Part shown: in pieces, positions 1 through 5,623 of the stretch
How positions within the stretch are numbered: position 1 is the stretch's first letter
Layout of the letters: each line of letters starts with the position of its first letter
NCBI GenBank assembly: GCA_025351125.1
Contig: JANXWN010000101.1
Coordinates: forward strand, 1-7,694
DNA: 7,694 nt
Source: Caulobacteraceae bacterium
Lineage (GTDB): Bacteria > Pseudomonadota > Alphaproteobacteria > Caulobacterales > Caulobacteraceae
Reading direction: 5' to 3'
Translations under genes and position numbers: made by a program
The notes under the pieces: generated by a model
The model's input: the letters and a program-made list of their open reading frames with translations, nothing else
Told to the model about the DNA's origin: nothing
Database searches by the model: none

Positions 1-522
1 AACATACAGCACAGCATTCCACGCGGTGGGATTGGCGAGGATCGAGCCGATGTAGACCAATATATATCCGGCATAGATCGGGTGGCGCAGCAGCCGATAG
101 GGCCCACCGTCGACCACCCCGCGGTTCGCCGCCGCGAGACCAAAACTGCGGCGCAGGGTTAGTTTGCCCCAGATCGCGATGATATTGCCCGCCAGAAACA
201 GCGAGGCCAGCACGGTCAAGGGCGCCAGATGCGGCGTGCCAGGCGGAGCCGGGCGAACCAGCAAGGGCGCGGCCGTGCCGGCCAAAGCGACGAGCCAATC
301 GAGCGGGCGGGTCGAAACCTGCTGGGTGATCCGCCGACAGACCATGAAAGCGGTGACCAACCCCTCCGACAAGAGCAACAGGCCGTTAATCGGCGCCGAG
401 GCGAGGGTGGGCCAAAAGCTCAGCGCCAAACCGCTGAACATCAGCACTGAAAACGTGCGTTCTCCCAGATCCATCGACAGCTTCAGGCGCCGTTCCGTGG
501 TCTCGTCGAGCGGCGCGCTCAC
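1..522 (-). CDS. ICMT/PEMT-type membrane methyltransferase, C-terminus off the window
   Basis: Translated on the minus strand this gives 174 residues with no stop before the left edge, so the C-terminus is missing. Hydrophobic stretches lie at about residues 25-65, 75-90 and 100-118. They are followed by LRRSFGLA (123-130) and GPYRLLRHPIYAGY (140-153), the signature of the isoprenylcysteine carboxyl methyltransferase / phospholipid methyltransferase fold, where Arg-His-Pro helps bind S-adenosylmethionine in the membrane. Bacterial members methylate small or lipid substrates that are mostly unknown, and bacteria have no prenylated CaaX proteins of the usual kind, so the substrate cannot be named. 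The start is GTG at 522: the frame is closed by a TGA further upstream and no ATG lies between. ATG at 474 is the alternative. No good ribosome binding site is visible. A four-codon ORF (ATG at 533) ends in TGA overlapping this GTG, so translation may be coupled. Family assignment is firm; function is not. Confidence 0.85.
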   Translation of the reverse strand, partial: MSAPLDETTERRLKLSMDLGERTFSVLMFSGLALSFWPTLASAPINGLLLLSEGLVTAFMVCRRITQQVSTRPLDWLVALAGTAAPLLVRPAPPGTPHLAPLTVLASLFLAGNIIAIWGKLTLRRSFGLAAANRGVVDGGPYRLLRHPIYAGYILVYIGSILANPTAWNAVLYV

Positions 523-564
523 GATCGGTTCATTCGTATGGTTCCCACGTGCAGGGCCCGTCAG

Positions 565-660
565 TCAGGCATTGTGCCTATCGGCGCTAAGGCGTTCGCC
601 CGATTTAAGCAAGTCGCGGGAAAACACCTCGCCGATGCATTCGAAATAGCCGCGCCGCAT
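565..660 (-). CDS. Possible small protein, 31 residues, unknown function
   Basis: A short minus-strand ORF reads MRRGYFECIGEVFSRD and on to a TGA 42 bases before the methyltransferase start, with the same orientation. The frame stays open upstream to a TAA and could start at TTG 687, which would give 40 residues. By hand count GC by codon position is about 58%, 45% and 71% for positions 1, 2 and 3, the ordering expected of coding DNA in a GC-rich genome. The peptide has a mixed, protein-like composition with no membrane helix. No Shine-Dalgarno sequence is evident and I do not recognise the family. It could be a real small gene co-transcribed with the methyltransferase, the remnant of a longer gene, or chance. 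Confidence 0.3.
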   Translation of the reverse strand: MRRGYFECIGEVFSRDLLKSGERLSADRHNA

Positions 661-732
661 GACGATATCGGCTTTCGCCCGCGTCAAATTAGGTTATGTA
701 TGTGGCACAATTGTTAATTATGGTTAAATCGT

Positions 733-951
733 ATGTCACGGCGTTGGACCCTTCGATCTTTGTTCGGCCTGGACGCAGCGCCTGTTCCGACGTGGGTGCG
801 ATGGCTCTTGGTAGGTCCGATCCTCGGTTTTTTCCTCAACCAAGCGTTGCTGAATTTCCGCGCCGACCGTCCGGTGTTGGCCGGCTTGCACGCAATCGGG
901 CTGATCAGTTGGTTTGGCTTGCTGCTGATCTTGGATTCGCATTTGATCTAG
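733..951 (+). CDS. Small two-helix membrane protein, unknown family
   Basis: This encodes 72 residues: a basic N-terminus (RR at 3-4, R8), then two hydrophobic segments at about 21-41 (WVRWLLVGPILGFFLNQALL) and 48-67, separated by the polar FRADRP turn. A positive N-terminus and a positive connecting loop fit a small inner-membrane hairpin protein. It ends 16 bases before the CPBP protease gene in the same direction, so the two are probably co-transcribed and it may be a partner, substrate or regulator of the protease; that is inference. The AT-rich stretch at 685-735 upstream is the likely promoter region, although I cannot place -35 and -10 boxes confidently. No clear ribosome binding site is seen. 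A competing frame over the same bases (696-971) is Arg/Pro-rich, has no helix pattern and looks like a shadow. Confidence 0.6.
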   Translation: MSRRWTLRSLFGLDAAPVPTWVRWLLVGPILGFFLNQALLNFRADRPVLAGLHAIGLISWFGLLLILDSHLI

Positions 952-967
952 CCCATACGCTGGCGAA

Positions 968-1849
968 ATGACTTTTTTGAGCTATGCGGCGCGGGGCAAG
1001 ACCGCGTGGTGGCGTTACCTGCTCGCCGCCTTTCTCGGATTTACCGGCGGTATGGCCTTGGCGGTAATCGCCATGCTGGCGCTGGTGGCGTTGCATCTCG
1101 TGCCGGGCGACCTTGCTGCCGAAATTCAGCAACCGCGGCATCCGCTGATATTTTTCCCGGCCATCGGATTGATTTTCGGCGGCGTCCTGCTCGGTTTCAT
1201 CGGCGCCGCGCGCCTCATTCAGGGCAAACGATTTTCCGACATCATCGGCGCCTGGCGCTGGCGCGCTTTCGCATTCGGGACCGGTCTGTGGCTGACCTTT
1301 CTGGGCCTCGGCGCCTTAGTCGATTTCGCCGTCAACCCTGGTGGATTTGCCATCACCGCCTCCAGCGCCACCGGCCCCCTCGCCGCCGCCGCCCTGTTCG
1401 GTCTGGCGACTCAGACCTTCATGGAGGAGTTCATATTTCGCGGTTGGCTGACACAAGGCCTGCTATTGGCCACCCGACGCCCGATCATCGCCGCGGTGAT
1501 CAGCGGCGCGCTTTTCGGCGCCTTGCATATTCCTAACGGAACGCCGCAGGCGATCGAGGCGACTTTTTTTGGAGTGGTGACCGCGCTCATCGTGATTCGT
1601 ACCGGCGGCCTGGCCTTTACCTACGGCCTACATTTGGTGAACAATTTGTTTGGCGCGGTGGTCGTCGTTTCGGCCAATGACGTATTCAAGGGCGCGCCAG
1701 GTTTGCTATCGCAACACACCCCGCAGTTGCTGGGTTGGGATGTCGCCTTGGATGTCGCCGCCTTGCTCCTGGCCTTGTGGTTCGCCACGCGGCCGTGGGT
1801 AATTGGCCGGGCGAGCCCTCCCGCAGACACGGTTTCGGCGTTCAACTAA
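968..1849 (+). CDS. CPBP (Abi/CAAX) family intramembrane metalloprotease
   Basis: This is a 293-residue polytopic membrane protein. The hallmarks of the CPBP family are present in order: EEFIFR (E153, E154, R158; the EExxxR motif), FGALH (F183, H187; FxxxH) and HLVNN (H222, N226; HxxxN). These residues build the membrane-embedded active site, so the protein is probably catalytically competent. Hydrophobic segments lie at about 17-45, 60-84, 100-122, 135-152, 172-188, 196-212, 216-236 and 258-273. Eukaryotic relatives (Rce1) cleave prenylated CaaX proteins, and bacterial members have roles that include bacteriocin immunity and proteolysis of membrane proteins. The substrate here is unknown. 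It follows the 72-residue membrane protein after 16 bases. An ICMT-type methyltransferase lies divergently nearby, recalling the eukaryotic Rce1/ICMT pairing, but there is no evidence for a shared substrate. ATG 968 is the natural start, ahead of a basic stretch and the first helix. Confidence 0.92.
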   Translation: MTFLSYAARGKTAWWRYLLAAFLGFTGGMALAVIAMLALVALHLVPGDLAAEIQQPRHPLIFFPAIGLIFGGVLLGFIGAARLIQGKRFSDIIGAWRWRAFAFGTGLWLTFLGLGALVDFAVNPGGFAITASSATGPLAAAALFGLATQTFMEEFIFRGWLTQGLLLATRRPIIAAVISGALFGALHIPNGTPQAIEATFFGVVTALIVIRTGGLAFTYGLHLVNNLFGAVVVVSANDVFKGAPGLLSQHTPQLLGWDVALDVAALLLALWFATRPWVIGRASPPADTVSAFN

Positions 1850-1856
1850 CGGCCGG

Positions 1857-1890
1857 ATACAAAAAAGGCCGCCCCGGTGAGGGCGACCTT
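1857..1890 (-). terminator. Intrinsic terminator for the lipoprotein gene
   Basis: On the minus strand, AAGGTCGCCC (1890-1881) pairs with GGGCGGCCTT (1874-1865) around a six-base loop, with one mismatch, and is followed directly by a T-run (1864-1861). It starts 32 bases past the lipoprotein stop codon, the classic Rho-independent arrangement. On the plus strand the same hairpin follows the protease stop by 15 bases but is followed only by CTTGC, so termination in that direction would be weaker. Confidence 0.75.
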
Positions 1891-1922
1891 CTTGCAACAC
1901 ATAAACCGTTAGGTCGCTGAGT

Positions 1923-2177
1923 TTAGTTCTTGGCGGCGGCATTGGCGTCGGCGGCGGCGCCGTTCGCGCTGGACGCGGCGGCGTTGGCGTCGGACGCGGC
2001 GGCCATGGCGTTGCCGGCTGCGGCGTTGGCGTCGGAGGCGGACGCCGTGGCGGCGGTCGCGTTGGCGTCGGCGCTGGCGGCTGCGGTGTTGTCGGCGGGC
2101 TTTTGACAGGCGGCGACCGAAAAGGCCGCGATGGCGGCGCCGGCGACCAGGAATTTACGCACAATTTGAGAGGTCAT
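1923..2177 (-). CDS. Alanine-rich heptad-repeat lipoprotein
   Basis: The product is 84 residues from ATG 2177. It has a lipoprotein signal peptide: a basic n-region (R7, K8), a hydrophobic core (FLVAGAAIAAFS) and the lipobox VAAC with C24 as the lipidated residue. The mature part is 61 residues, about half of them alanine by my count, arranged as recurring DANAAAx-like heptads. The last 33 residues are two full 14-residue units plus the start of a third. The heptad rhythm of small residues resembles the alanine-zipper/Lpp-type outer-membrane lipoproteins, which form thin helical bundles, but the C-terminus is KN instead of the terminal lysine of Lpp, so linkage to peptidoglycan is not indicated. 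ATG 2177 is preferred over GTG 2213 because the signal peptide then begins properly and AAGGA lies upstream at workable spacing. GTG 2213 has AAGGAGG only one base away. The gene is monocistronic, with a terminator downstream. Confidence 0.85.
   Translation of the reverse strand: MTSQIVRKFLVAGAAIAAFSVAACQKPADNTAAASADANATAATASASDANAAAGNAMAAASDANAAASSANGAAADANAAAKN
1942..2071. repeat. 42-base periodic repeat within the lipoprotein gene
   Basis: The ten-base word TTGGCGTCGG occurs at 1942, 1984, 2026 and 2062, that is with spacings of 42, 42 and 36. Forty-two bases equal 14 residues, two helical heptads, so the repeat units are whole heptads and copy-number change would keep the reading frame and the helix register. 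The sequence between the words has diverged. Confidence 0.75.
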
Positions 2178-2214
2178 GGTTTTGGTATTCCTTATTGAGG
2201 GATAATCTTTCACG

Positions 2215-2232
2215 CCTCCTTAACCAAGGAGG
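2215..2232 (-). promoter_or_regulatory. Perfect anti-SD/SD hairpin in the lipoprotein leader
   Basis: CCTCCTT-AACC-AAGGAGG is a perfect 7-bp stem with a 4-base loop. On the lipoprotein strand the 3' arm is a full-strength Shine-Dalgarno sequence and the 5' arm is the same as the anti-Shine-Dalgarno of 16S rRNA. The arm ends 37 bases before ATG 2177, too far to serve that start directly, and one base before GTG 2213, too close. If transcribed it would form a stable leader stem that could protect the mRNA 5' end or act as a ribosome standby or masking site. The function is inferred; the structure is seen. Confidence 0.45.
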
Positions 2233-2483
2233 AAAAGATCGTGGAGGCTTCTGTAGACAGCCGTCAGTAACCAACAACGGGCGTGACGCCAAGGATATTC
2301 TGCACTGTATCAAGAAATCAACACCCCAAATGCCGCCTGGCAAGGTTCCGCGTCGAAGCTCACTGACGCCCACGCGGTCCGCCACCACAATGGCGGGGCC
2401 CGCGTTGATCTCGCCACGGGTCGAGCGGCGAGCGTAGACGGCGGTGGGCGCGACGCGTTAGGGAGGCGGCGCTGTCGCGCTAT

Positions 2484-2497
2484 GTCCGAGGTCGGAC
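2484..2497. promoter_or_regulatory. Palindrome GTCCGA-GG-TCGGAC upstream of the flippase
   Basis: This is a perfect 6-bp inverted repeat with a two-base centre, about 30 bases before the flippase GTG. It could be an operator for a dimeric regulator or a small RNA hairpin. Two-base spacing is too tight for a full RNA stem, so a DNA site is slightly favoured. With one copy and no known consensus, confidence is low. Confidence 0.25.
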
Positions 2498-2526
2498 TCT
2501 GACGCCGATATGCCGGGCTTGCGCGC

Positions 2527-4047
2527 GTGAAATTGGGATGGAATATTGCGGCGGGGTTTGGCAACGCTGCGGGCTCGGCGTTGGTCATTCTGCTGACTGT
2601 ACCGTTTTTGCTGCGGTATTTAGGGGTCTCGGCTTACGGCCTGATCGGTTTCTTCACCAGTTTGCAGGTTCTTTTCGGGCTACTCGACGTGGGCCTGGGT
2701 CCCACGATCAATCGCGAGGTCGCCCGCGCGTCGTCGCCGGACGATCGTGCGGTCCTCCGTGACCTTCTCCACACGCTAGCCCTCGTTTACGGCGCCGTCG
2801 CCGCGTCGATCGCCTTGGTCGTCGTTGCGTCGGCGCCGTGGTTGGTCGGCCACTGGCTCCGGGCGTCCGCGCTGCCGGTGACCGACGTCGTCGCGGCGGT
2901 AAGCTTGATGGGACTGGTCATCGCCTGCCGCTTTCCGCTGGGTCTGTATCTCGGCGCTTTGATCGGCGCTGGAAAAATGGTGACCGCTAGCGGCATCGAA
3001 ATCGCCATGGTAATATTGGCCAACGTCGGCGGCGTGCTGGTTTTAGCCTTCGTCGACCGGACCCTTCAGGCCTTTTTTGTTTGGCAAGCCGTGATCGGCG
3101 CCCTCAATTTGGGTATCGTTCGCGTCGCGGCTTGGCGCGCGTTAAGGGGACCCGTGGGTCAGCGTCGCCCGCGGTTCGACCCGTCGGGCTTGCGGCGGAT
3201 CTGGCGCTTCTCCGCCGGGATGGGCGCGACAGCCGTGCTGGGGGCGATTTTCCTGCAAAGCGACAAGGTAATTTTGAGCCGGATTGTCAGCCTGGAGGAA
3301 CTGGGGCGGTATACGCTGGCGGGGATTGTGGCCAAAAGCCTGTACGTTTTTGTCGCTCCGGTATTCACCGCAATTTATCCCCGCCTGACCGCCCTGCACG
3401 CCGCGGGTGATCAGGCCGGCATCAGACTTCTTTACAAGAACGGCTCGCGCGCCTTGATGGCGGTAATATTTCCGAGCGCCTGTTTCGTCGGCATATTCGC
3501 CGTTCCGTTGATCACACTATGGACGGGGAACGCGCCACTGGCCAAAAGCGTCGCTATCGCCGTCCTATTACTGTTAACGGGAACCGCGTTTCACGCCGCC
3601 ATGCACTTTCCCTACGCTTTGCAAATTGCCTCTGGAAAATCCGACATATCGGCCTTGATCAGTGCAGTTCTATTACTGGTGTTCGCGCCGCTGATCATCG
3701 TTTTGGCTCGGCGCTACGGCATTGAGGGCGCCGCGGCATCTTGGGCGATCCTTAATTTGCTGTACTTTGTGTTTGGCACTTGGCTGACTCACAGAAGCCT
3801 GCTGCCCGGGACAGGCTTGAACTGGGTCATCGGCGATATCGGCCTACCCATGGTGGCCGCAGCCGTGATCGCGGGCTTTGGCGCGTGGGAAGTTCGCGGG
3901 CTCGACTTACCGCTCGGCGCGCGGCTCGTAATCGGTGGGGCCTTGGCCGTGGGCTCGGGCGTTGTGACCGTGGCCTTGAGTCCAGATCTACTTCGCGCTC
4001 TGCGCGCGGCAGGGCTACGGAAGCGCGCGGCGGAGCCCGCGGCGTGA
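2527..4047 (+). CDS. Oligosaccharide flippase, Wzx/PST-like (MOP superfamily)
   Basis: This is a 506-residue polytopic membrane protein, within the usual length of about 420-510 for the family, with about twelve to fourteen hydrophobic segments spread along it. The N-terminus is typical: a GNAAGSALVILLTVPFLL helix, then YLGVSAYGLIGFF (31-43) and LLDVGLGPTINREVAR (52-67). A second repeat-like start, LQSDKVILSRIVSLEELGRY (243-262), is the start of the second half in these transporters. The family flips undecaprenyl-linked oligosaccharide repeat units across the inner membrane for O-antigen, capsule or exopolysaccharide assembly. GTG 2527 is the only start between the upstream stop and the first helix; the nearby ATG at 2538 is in another frame. 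A six-codon ORF (ATG 2510) ends in a TGA overlapping this GTG. The downstream methyltransferase and glycosyltransferase fit a polysaccharide locus. The tail after about residue 490 is basic and cytoplasmic. It could be called wzx, but specificity cannot be read from sequence. Confidence 0.9.
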   Translation: MKLGWNIAAGFGNAAGSALVILLTVPFLLRYLGVSAYGLIGFFTSLQVLFGLLDVGLGPTINREVARASSPDDRAVLRDLLHTLALVYGAVAASIALVVVASAPWLVGHWLRASALPVTDVVAAVSLMGLVIACRFPLGLYLGALIGAGKMVTASGIEIAMVILANVGGVLVLAFVDRTLQAFFVWQAVIGALNLGIVRVAAWRALRGPVGQRRPRFDPSGLRRIWRFSAGMGATAVLGAIFLQSDKVILSRIVSLEELGRYTLAGIVAKSLYVFVAPVFTAIYPRLTALHAAGDQAGIRLLYKNGSRALMAVIFPSACFVGIFAVPLITLWTGNAPLAKSVAIAVLLLLTGTAFHAAMHFPYALQIASGKSDISALISAVLLLVFAPLIIVLARRYGIEGAAASWAILNLLYFVFGTWLTHRSLLPGTGLNWVIGDIGLPMVAAAVIAGFGAWEVRGLDLPLGARLVIGGALAVGSGVVTVALSPDLLRALRAAGLRKRAAEPAA

Positions 4048-4054
4048 GGGGGCC

Positions 4055-4079
4055 CCGATCGCGTTGATCGAGCGGTCGG
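4055..4079 (+). terminator. Hairpin after the flippase gene, weak terminator candidate
   Basis: CCGATCGC (4055-4062) pairs with GCGGTCGG (4072-4079) across a nine-base loop, with one G.U pair, starting 8 bases after the flippase stop. No T-run follows, so it would need Rho or would serve to protect the mRNA 3' end. Confidence 0.25.
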
Positions 4080-4125
4080 CGCGGTGGGGCGCCGTATAAG
4101 GTCGCGGCGGCCTCTTCGTTACGCA

Positions 4126-4275
4126 AAATTTAACCTGCGGAGTCTTACCATCGCCCGCGCAACCTCTTCGCGCAAAAGCATCTTGCTCATGGGCGCGGGA
4201 ACCCGTTCGGTGGTTCGAGCTAAGGTGGAAGGTTTAGCAAGGGCGATGCGTCTGGCGCTGCGATATCGCAAATTT
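4126..4275. repeat. Imperfect inverted repeat with ~40-45-base arms
   Basis: The left arm contains AAATTT (4126-4131), ATCGCCC (4150-4156) and AACC (4161-4164). The right arm, read in reverse complement, contains AAATTT (4275-4270), ATCGCCC (4247-4241) and AAACCT (4235-4230). The blocks are in the same order with spacers of 18 and 22 bases between the first two. About 65 bases separate the arms. It could be a long imperfect RNA stem, the decayed ends of a small mobile element, or paired protein sites. No target-site duplication was recognised. Confidence 0.35.
4259..4270. promoter_or_regulatory. 12-bp palindrome TGCGATATCGCA, candidate operator
   Basis: This perfect self-complementary 12-mer is followed one base later by the palindrome ATTTAAAT (4272-4279). 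It lies about 100 bases before the methyltransferase start and 40 bases before a TATAAG box. Adjacent palindromes in an otherwise non-coding upstream region suggest a binding site for a dimeric regulator, although no known consensus is matched. Confidence 0.3.
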
Positions 4276-4370
4276 AAATGCCGCGTGTCTCCTTCGTCGA
4301 TGTGGTGGCTATAAGGTGTATGCATAGCTCACCGCGCTCTAAGTGGTTTGAGGATGGGGTGGATTTGGCG

Positions 4371-5618
4371 ATGTATAGTAAGATTGATCGATGCCGCGTC
4401 TGCGGCAATGTTCATTTGCAATGCGTGTTGGACCTAGGCGTGCAATCGCTGACGGGAGTTTTCCCCAAGACTAAGGACGCGCAACTCACGCGCGGACCGC
4501 TGCGGCTGGTCAAATGCGTCGGCGATGCGGAGACCTGCGGCCTACTTCAGCTGGAACACAGCTATGACCTTGATGAAATGTATGGGGAAAACTACGGTTA
4601 TCGCTCCGGCTTGAATTCAAGCATGGTCGCCCACCTACACGGCAAGGTCGATCGAATCGTGCAACGTGTCGATCTGGTTCCCGGGGATCTGGTACTGGAT
4701 ATCGGCGCGAACGACGGAACGACGCTGGCTGCCTACGGCGACAGGGGGCTAACGCGCGTCGGAATTGATCCCACCGGCGAAAAATTTCGACAATATTATC
4801 CACCCAAGGTTGACTTGATCCCGGACTTCTTTTCCGCCGATCTGGTAAGGGCGAGGTTTGGCGACCGCAAAGCGAAGGTCGTAACGTCGTTTTCGATGTT
4901 CTACGACCTTGAGGATCCATTAGGCTTCATGCGCCAGGTCCATGACGTTCTCGCGGACGACGGCGTGTGGGTCTTTGAACAAAGCTACATGCCCAGCATG
5001 CTGGACACCAATTCATTTGACACGGTTTGTCACGAGCATTTGGAGTTTTACGGCCTGACGCAAATCAAATGGATGGCCGATCGCGTCGATTTGCGTATCG
5101 TCGATGTCGAGTTCAACGCCATCAACGGCGGCAGCATTTCGGTCACCGTGATGAAGGGAGCCGGCGGGCACGTGGCAACCGCTGAGCTTCAACGCGCGCT
5201 CATGGCCGAGCGCGATGCCGGACTCGATACCTTGGCGCCGTTCATCGCCTTTGAAAAACGCGTCGTCGCGGCGCGGGCCGAACTTCGAACCTTTCTCGAT
5301 GACGCTCGTGCCCAGGGCAAGACGGTTGCGGCGCTAGGGGCGTCGACTAAAGGCAACGTCCTGTTGCAATATTGCGGCGTGACCGCCGCCGACGTGTTCG
5401 CCGTCGGCGAGGTGAACCCCGATAAATTCGGCGCCTTCACACCTGGCGTTGGGTTGCCAATAATTTCCGAGCGCGAGCTCTTGGATCGTAAACCCGACTA
5501 TCTCGTCGTGCTGCCGTGGCATTTCAGAGAATTTTTCGAACAATCGGCGGCGTTTAAAGACGTCAATCTAGTTTTTCCCCTGCCAAAGCTGTCGATCCGG
5601 ACGGCGGCGCCGCTTTAA
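4371..5618 (+). CDS. NDP-sugar C-methyltransferase (TylCIII/NovU/TcaB9-like)
   Basis: From ATG 4371 the product is 415 residues, the usual length for this family. Domains in order: an N-terminal zinc-binding module with CRVC (C8, C11) and a second cysteine pair (C49, C56); a Rossmann methyltransferase domain with the S-adenosylmethionine loop VLDIGANDGTTL (about 108-119) and GIDPT (131-135); the family motif CHEHLEFYG (220-228), which lies at the active site in characterised members; and a C-terminal domain with GASTKGNVLLQYCG (323-336). Relatives transfer a methyl group to C-3 of NDP-4-keto-deoxysugars to make branched sugars. The frame is open further up to ATG 4278, but homologous proteins begin just before the CxxC motif; GTG 4359, with GAGGA four bases upstream, is a real alternative start. 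It is followed five bases later by a GT2 gene, so the pair is an operon. Likely role: making a C-methylated sugar for the glycan exported by the flippase. The other NDP-sugar enzymes must lie elsewhere. Confidence 0.9.
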   Translation: MYSKIDRCRVCGNVHLQCVLDLGVQSLTGVFPKTKDAQLTRGPLRLVKCVGDAETCGLLQLEHSYDLDEMYGENYGYRSGLNSSMVAHLHGKVDRIVQRVDLVPGDLVLDIGANDGTTLAAYGDRGLTRVGIDPTGEKFRQYYPPKVDLIPDFFSADLVRARFGDRKAKVVTSFSMFYDLEDPLGFMRQVHDVLADDGVWVFEQSYMPSMLDTNSFDTVCHEHLEFYGLTQIKWMADRVDLRIVDVEFNAINGGSISVTVMKGAGGHVATAELQRALMAERDAGLDTLAPFIAFEKRVVAARAELRTFLDDARAQGKTVAALGASTKGNVLLQYCGVTAADVFAVGEVNPDKFGAFTPGVGLPIISERELLDRKPDYLVVLPWHFREFFEQSAAFKDVNLVFPLPKLSIRTAAPL

Positions 5619-5623
5619 GTCTC

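Larger units (their letters stand above)
2178..2526. other. Intergenic region between divergent lipoprotein and flippase genes
   Basis: These 349 bases must carry promoters for two divergent genes. I see no convincing protein gene; the frames open here are Arg/Pro-rich or lack a plausible start. Recognisable structure is limited to the hairpin at 2215-2232, the hyphenated palindrome at 2484-2497, and a six-codon ORF at 2510-2530 that overlaps the flippase start. A weak minus-strand TTGATT/AATATC pair, 16 bases apart, lies near 2295-2322 but is too poor to call a promoter. The half near the lipoprotein is more AT-rich, and the half near the flippase is very GC-rich. Confidence 0.6.
4048..4370. 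other. Intergenic stretch rich in palindromes and short repeats
   Basis: No convincing gene lies in these 323 bases; the open frames on both strands are Arg-rich and mirror each other because the DNA contains an imperfect inverted repeat. Seen directly: an 8-bp GC stem with one G.U pair at 4055-4079 right after the flippase stop; CCTCTTCG plus CGCAAAA at 4111-4128 and again at 4163-4177; inverted arms at about 4126-4164 and 4230-4275; a 12-bp palindrome at 4259-4270 followed by ATTTAAAT at 4272-4279; and TATAAGGT at 4095 and 4310. The last copy could be a -10 element for the methyltransferase operon, but no good -35 lies at the right distance. The region probably carries that operon's promoter and control sites. 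Confidence 0.5.

Noticed and set aside
164..649. 161-residue plus-strand open frame
   Set aside because: It lies antisense to the methyltransferase with its clear GPYRLLRHPIYAGY motif. The peptide is Arg/Ser/Pro-rich with no recognisable domain, typical of a shadow in GC-rich DNA.
1706..2164. 152-residue minus-strand open frame, very Pro/Thr-rich
   Set aside because: It is an out-of-frame reading of the repetitive lipoprotein gene; the low complexity follows from the 42-base repeat, and it runs through the terminator into the antisense of the protease.
2178..2213. N-terminal extension of the lipoprotein from GTG 2213
   Set aside because: The 12 extra residues would put a charged segment before the signal peptide, and AAGGAGG is only one base from that GTG.
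2195..2437. 80-residue plus-strand open frame in the intergenic region
   Set aside because: It starts from TTG with no ribosome binding site, has an Arg/Pro/Ser-rich composition, and overlaps the lipoprotein leader. No family features are seen.
3827..4126. 99-residue minus-strand Arg/Pro-rich frame
   Set aside because: It is antisense to the end of the flippase gene, with composition typical of a shadow frame.
4119..4325. Arg-rich open frames on both strands between flippase and methyltransferase
   Set aside because: The two strands give similar peptides because of the inverted repeat, not because of coding; there is no domain and no plausible start context.
4278..4370. 31-residue N-terminal extension of the C-methyltransferase from ATG 4278
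   Set aside because: Family members start just before the CxxC zinc motif. The extension overlaps the palindrome and TATAAG box and has no ribosome binding site.
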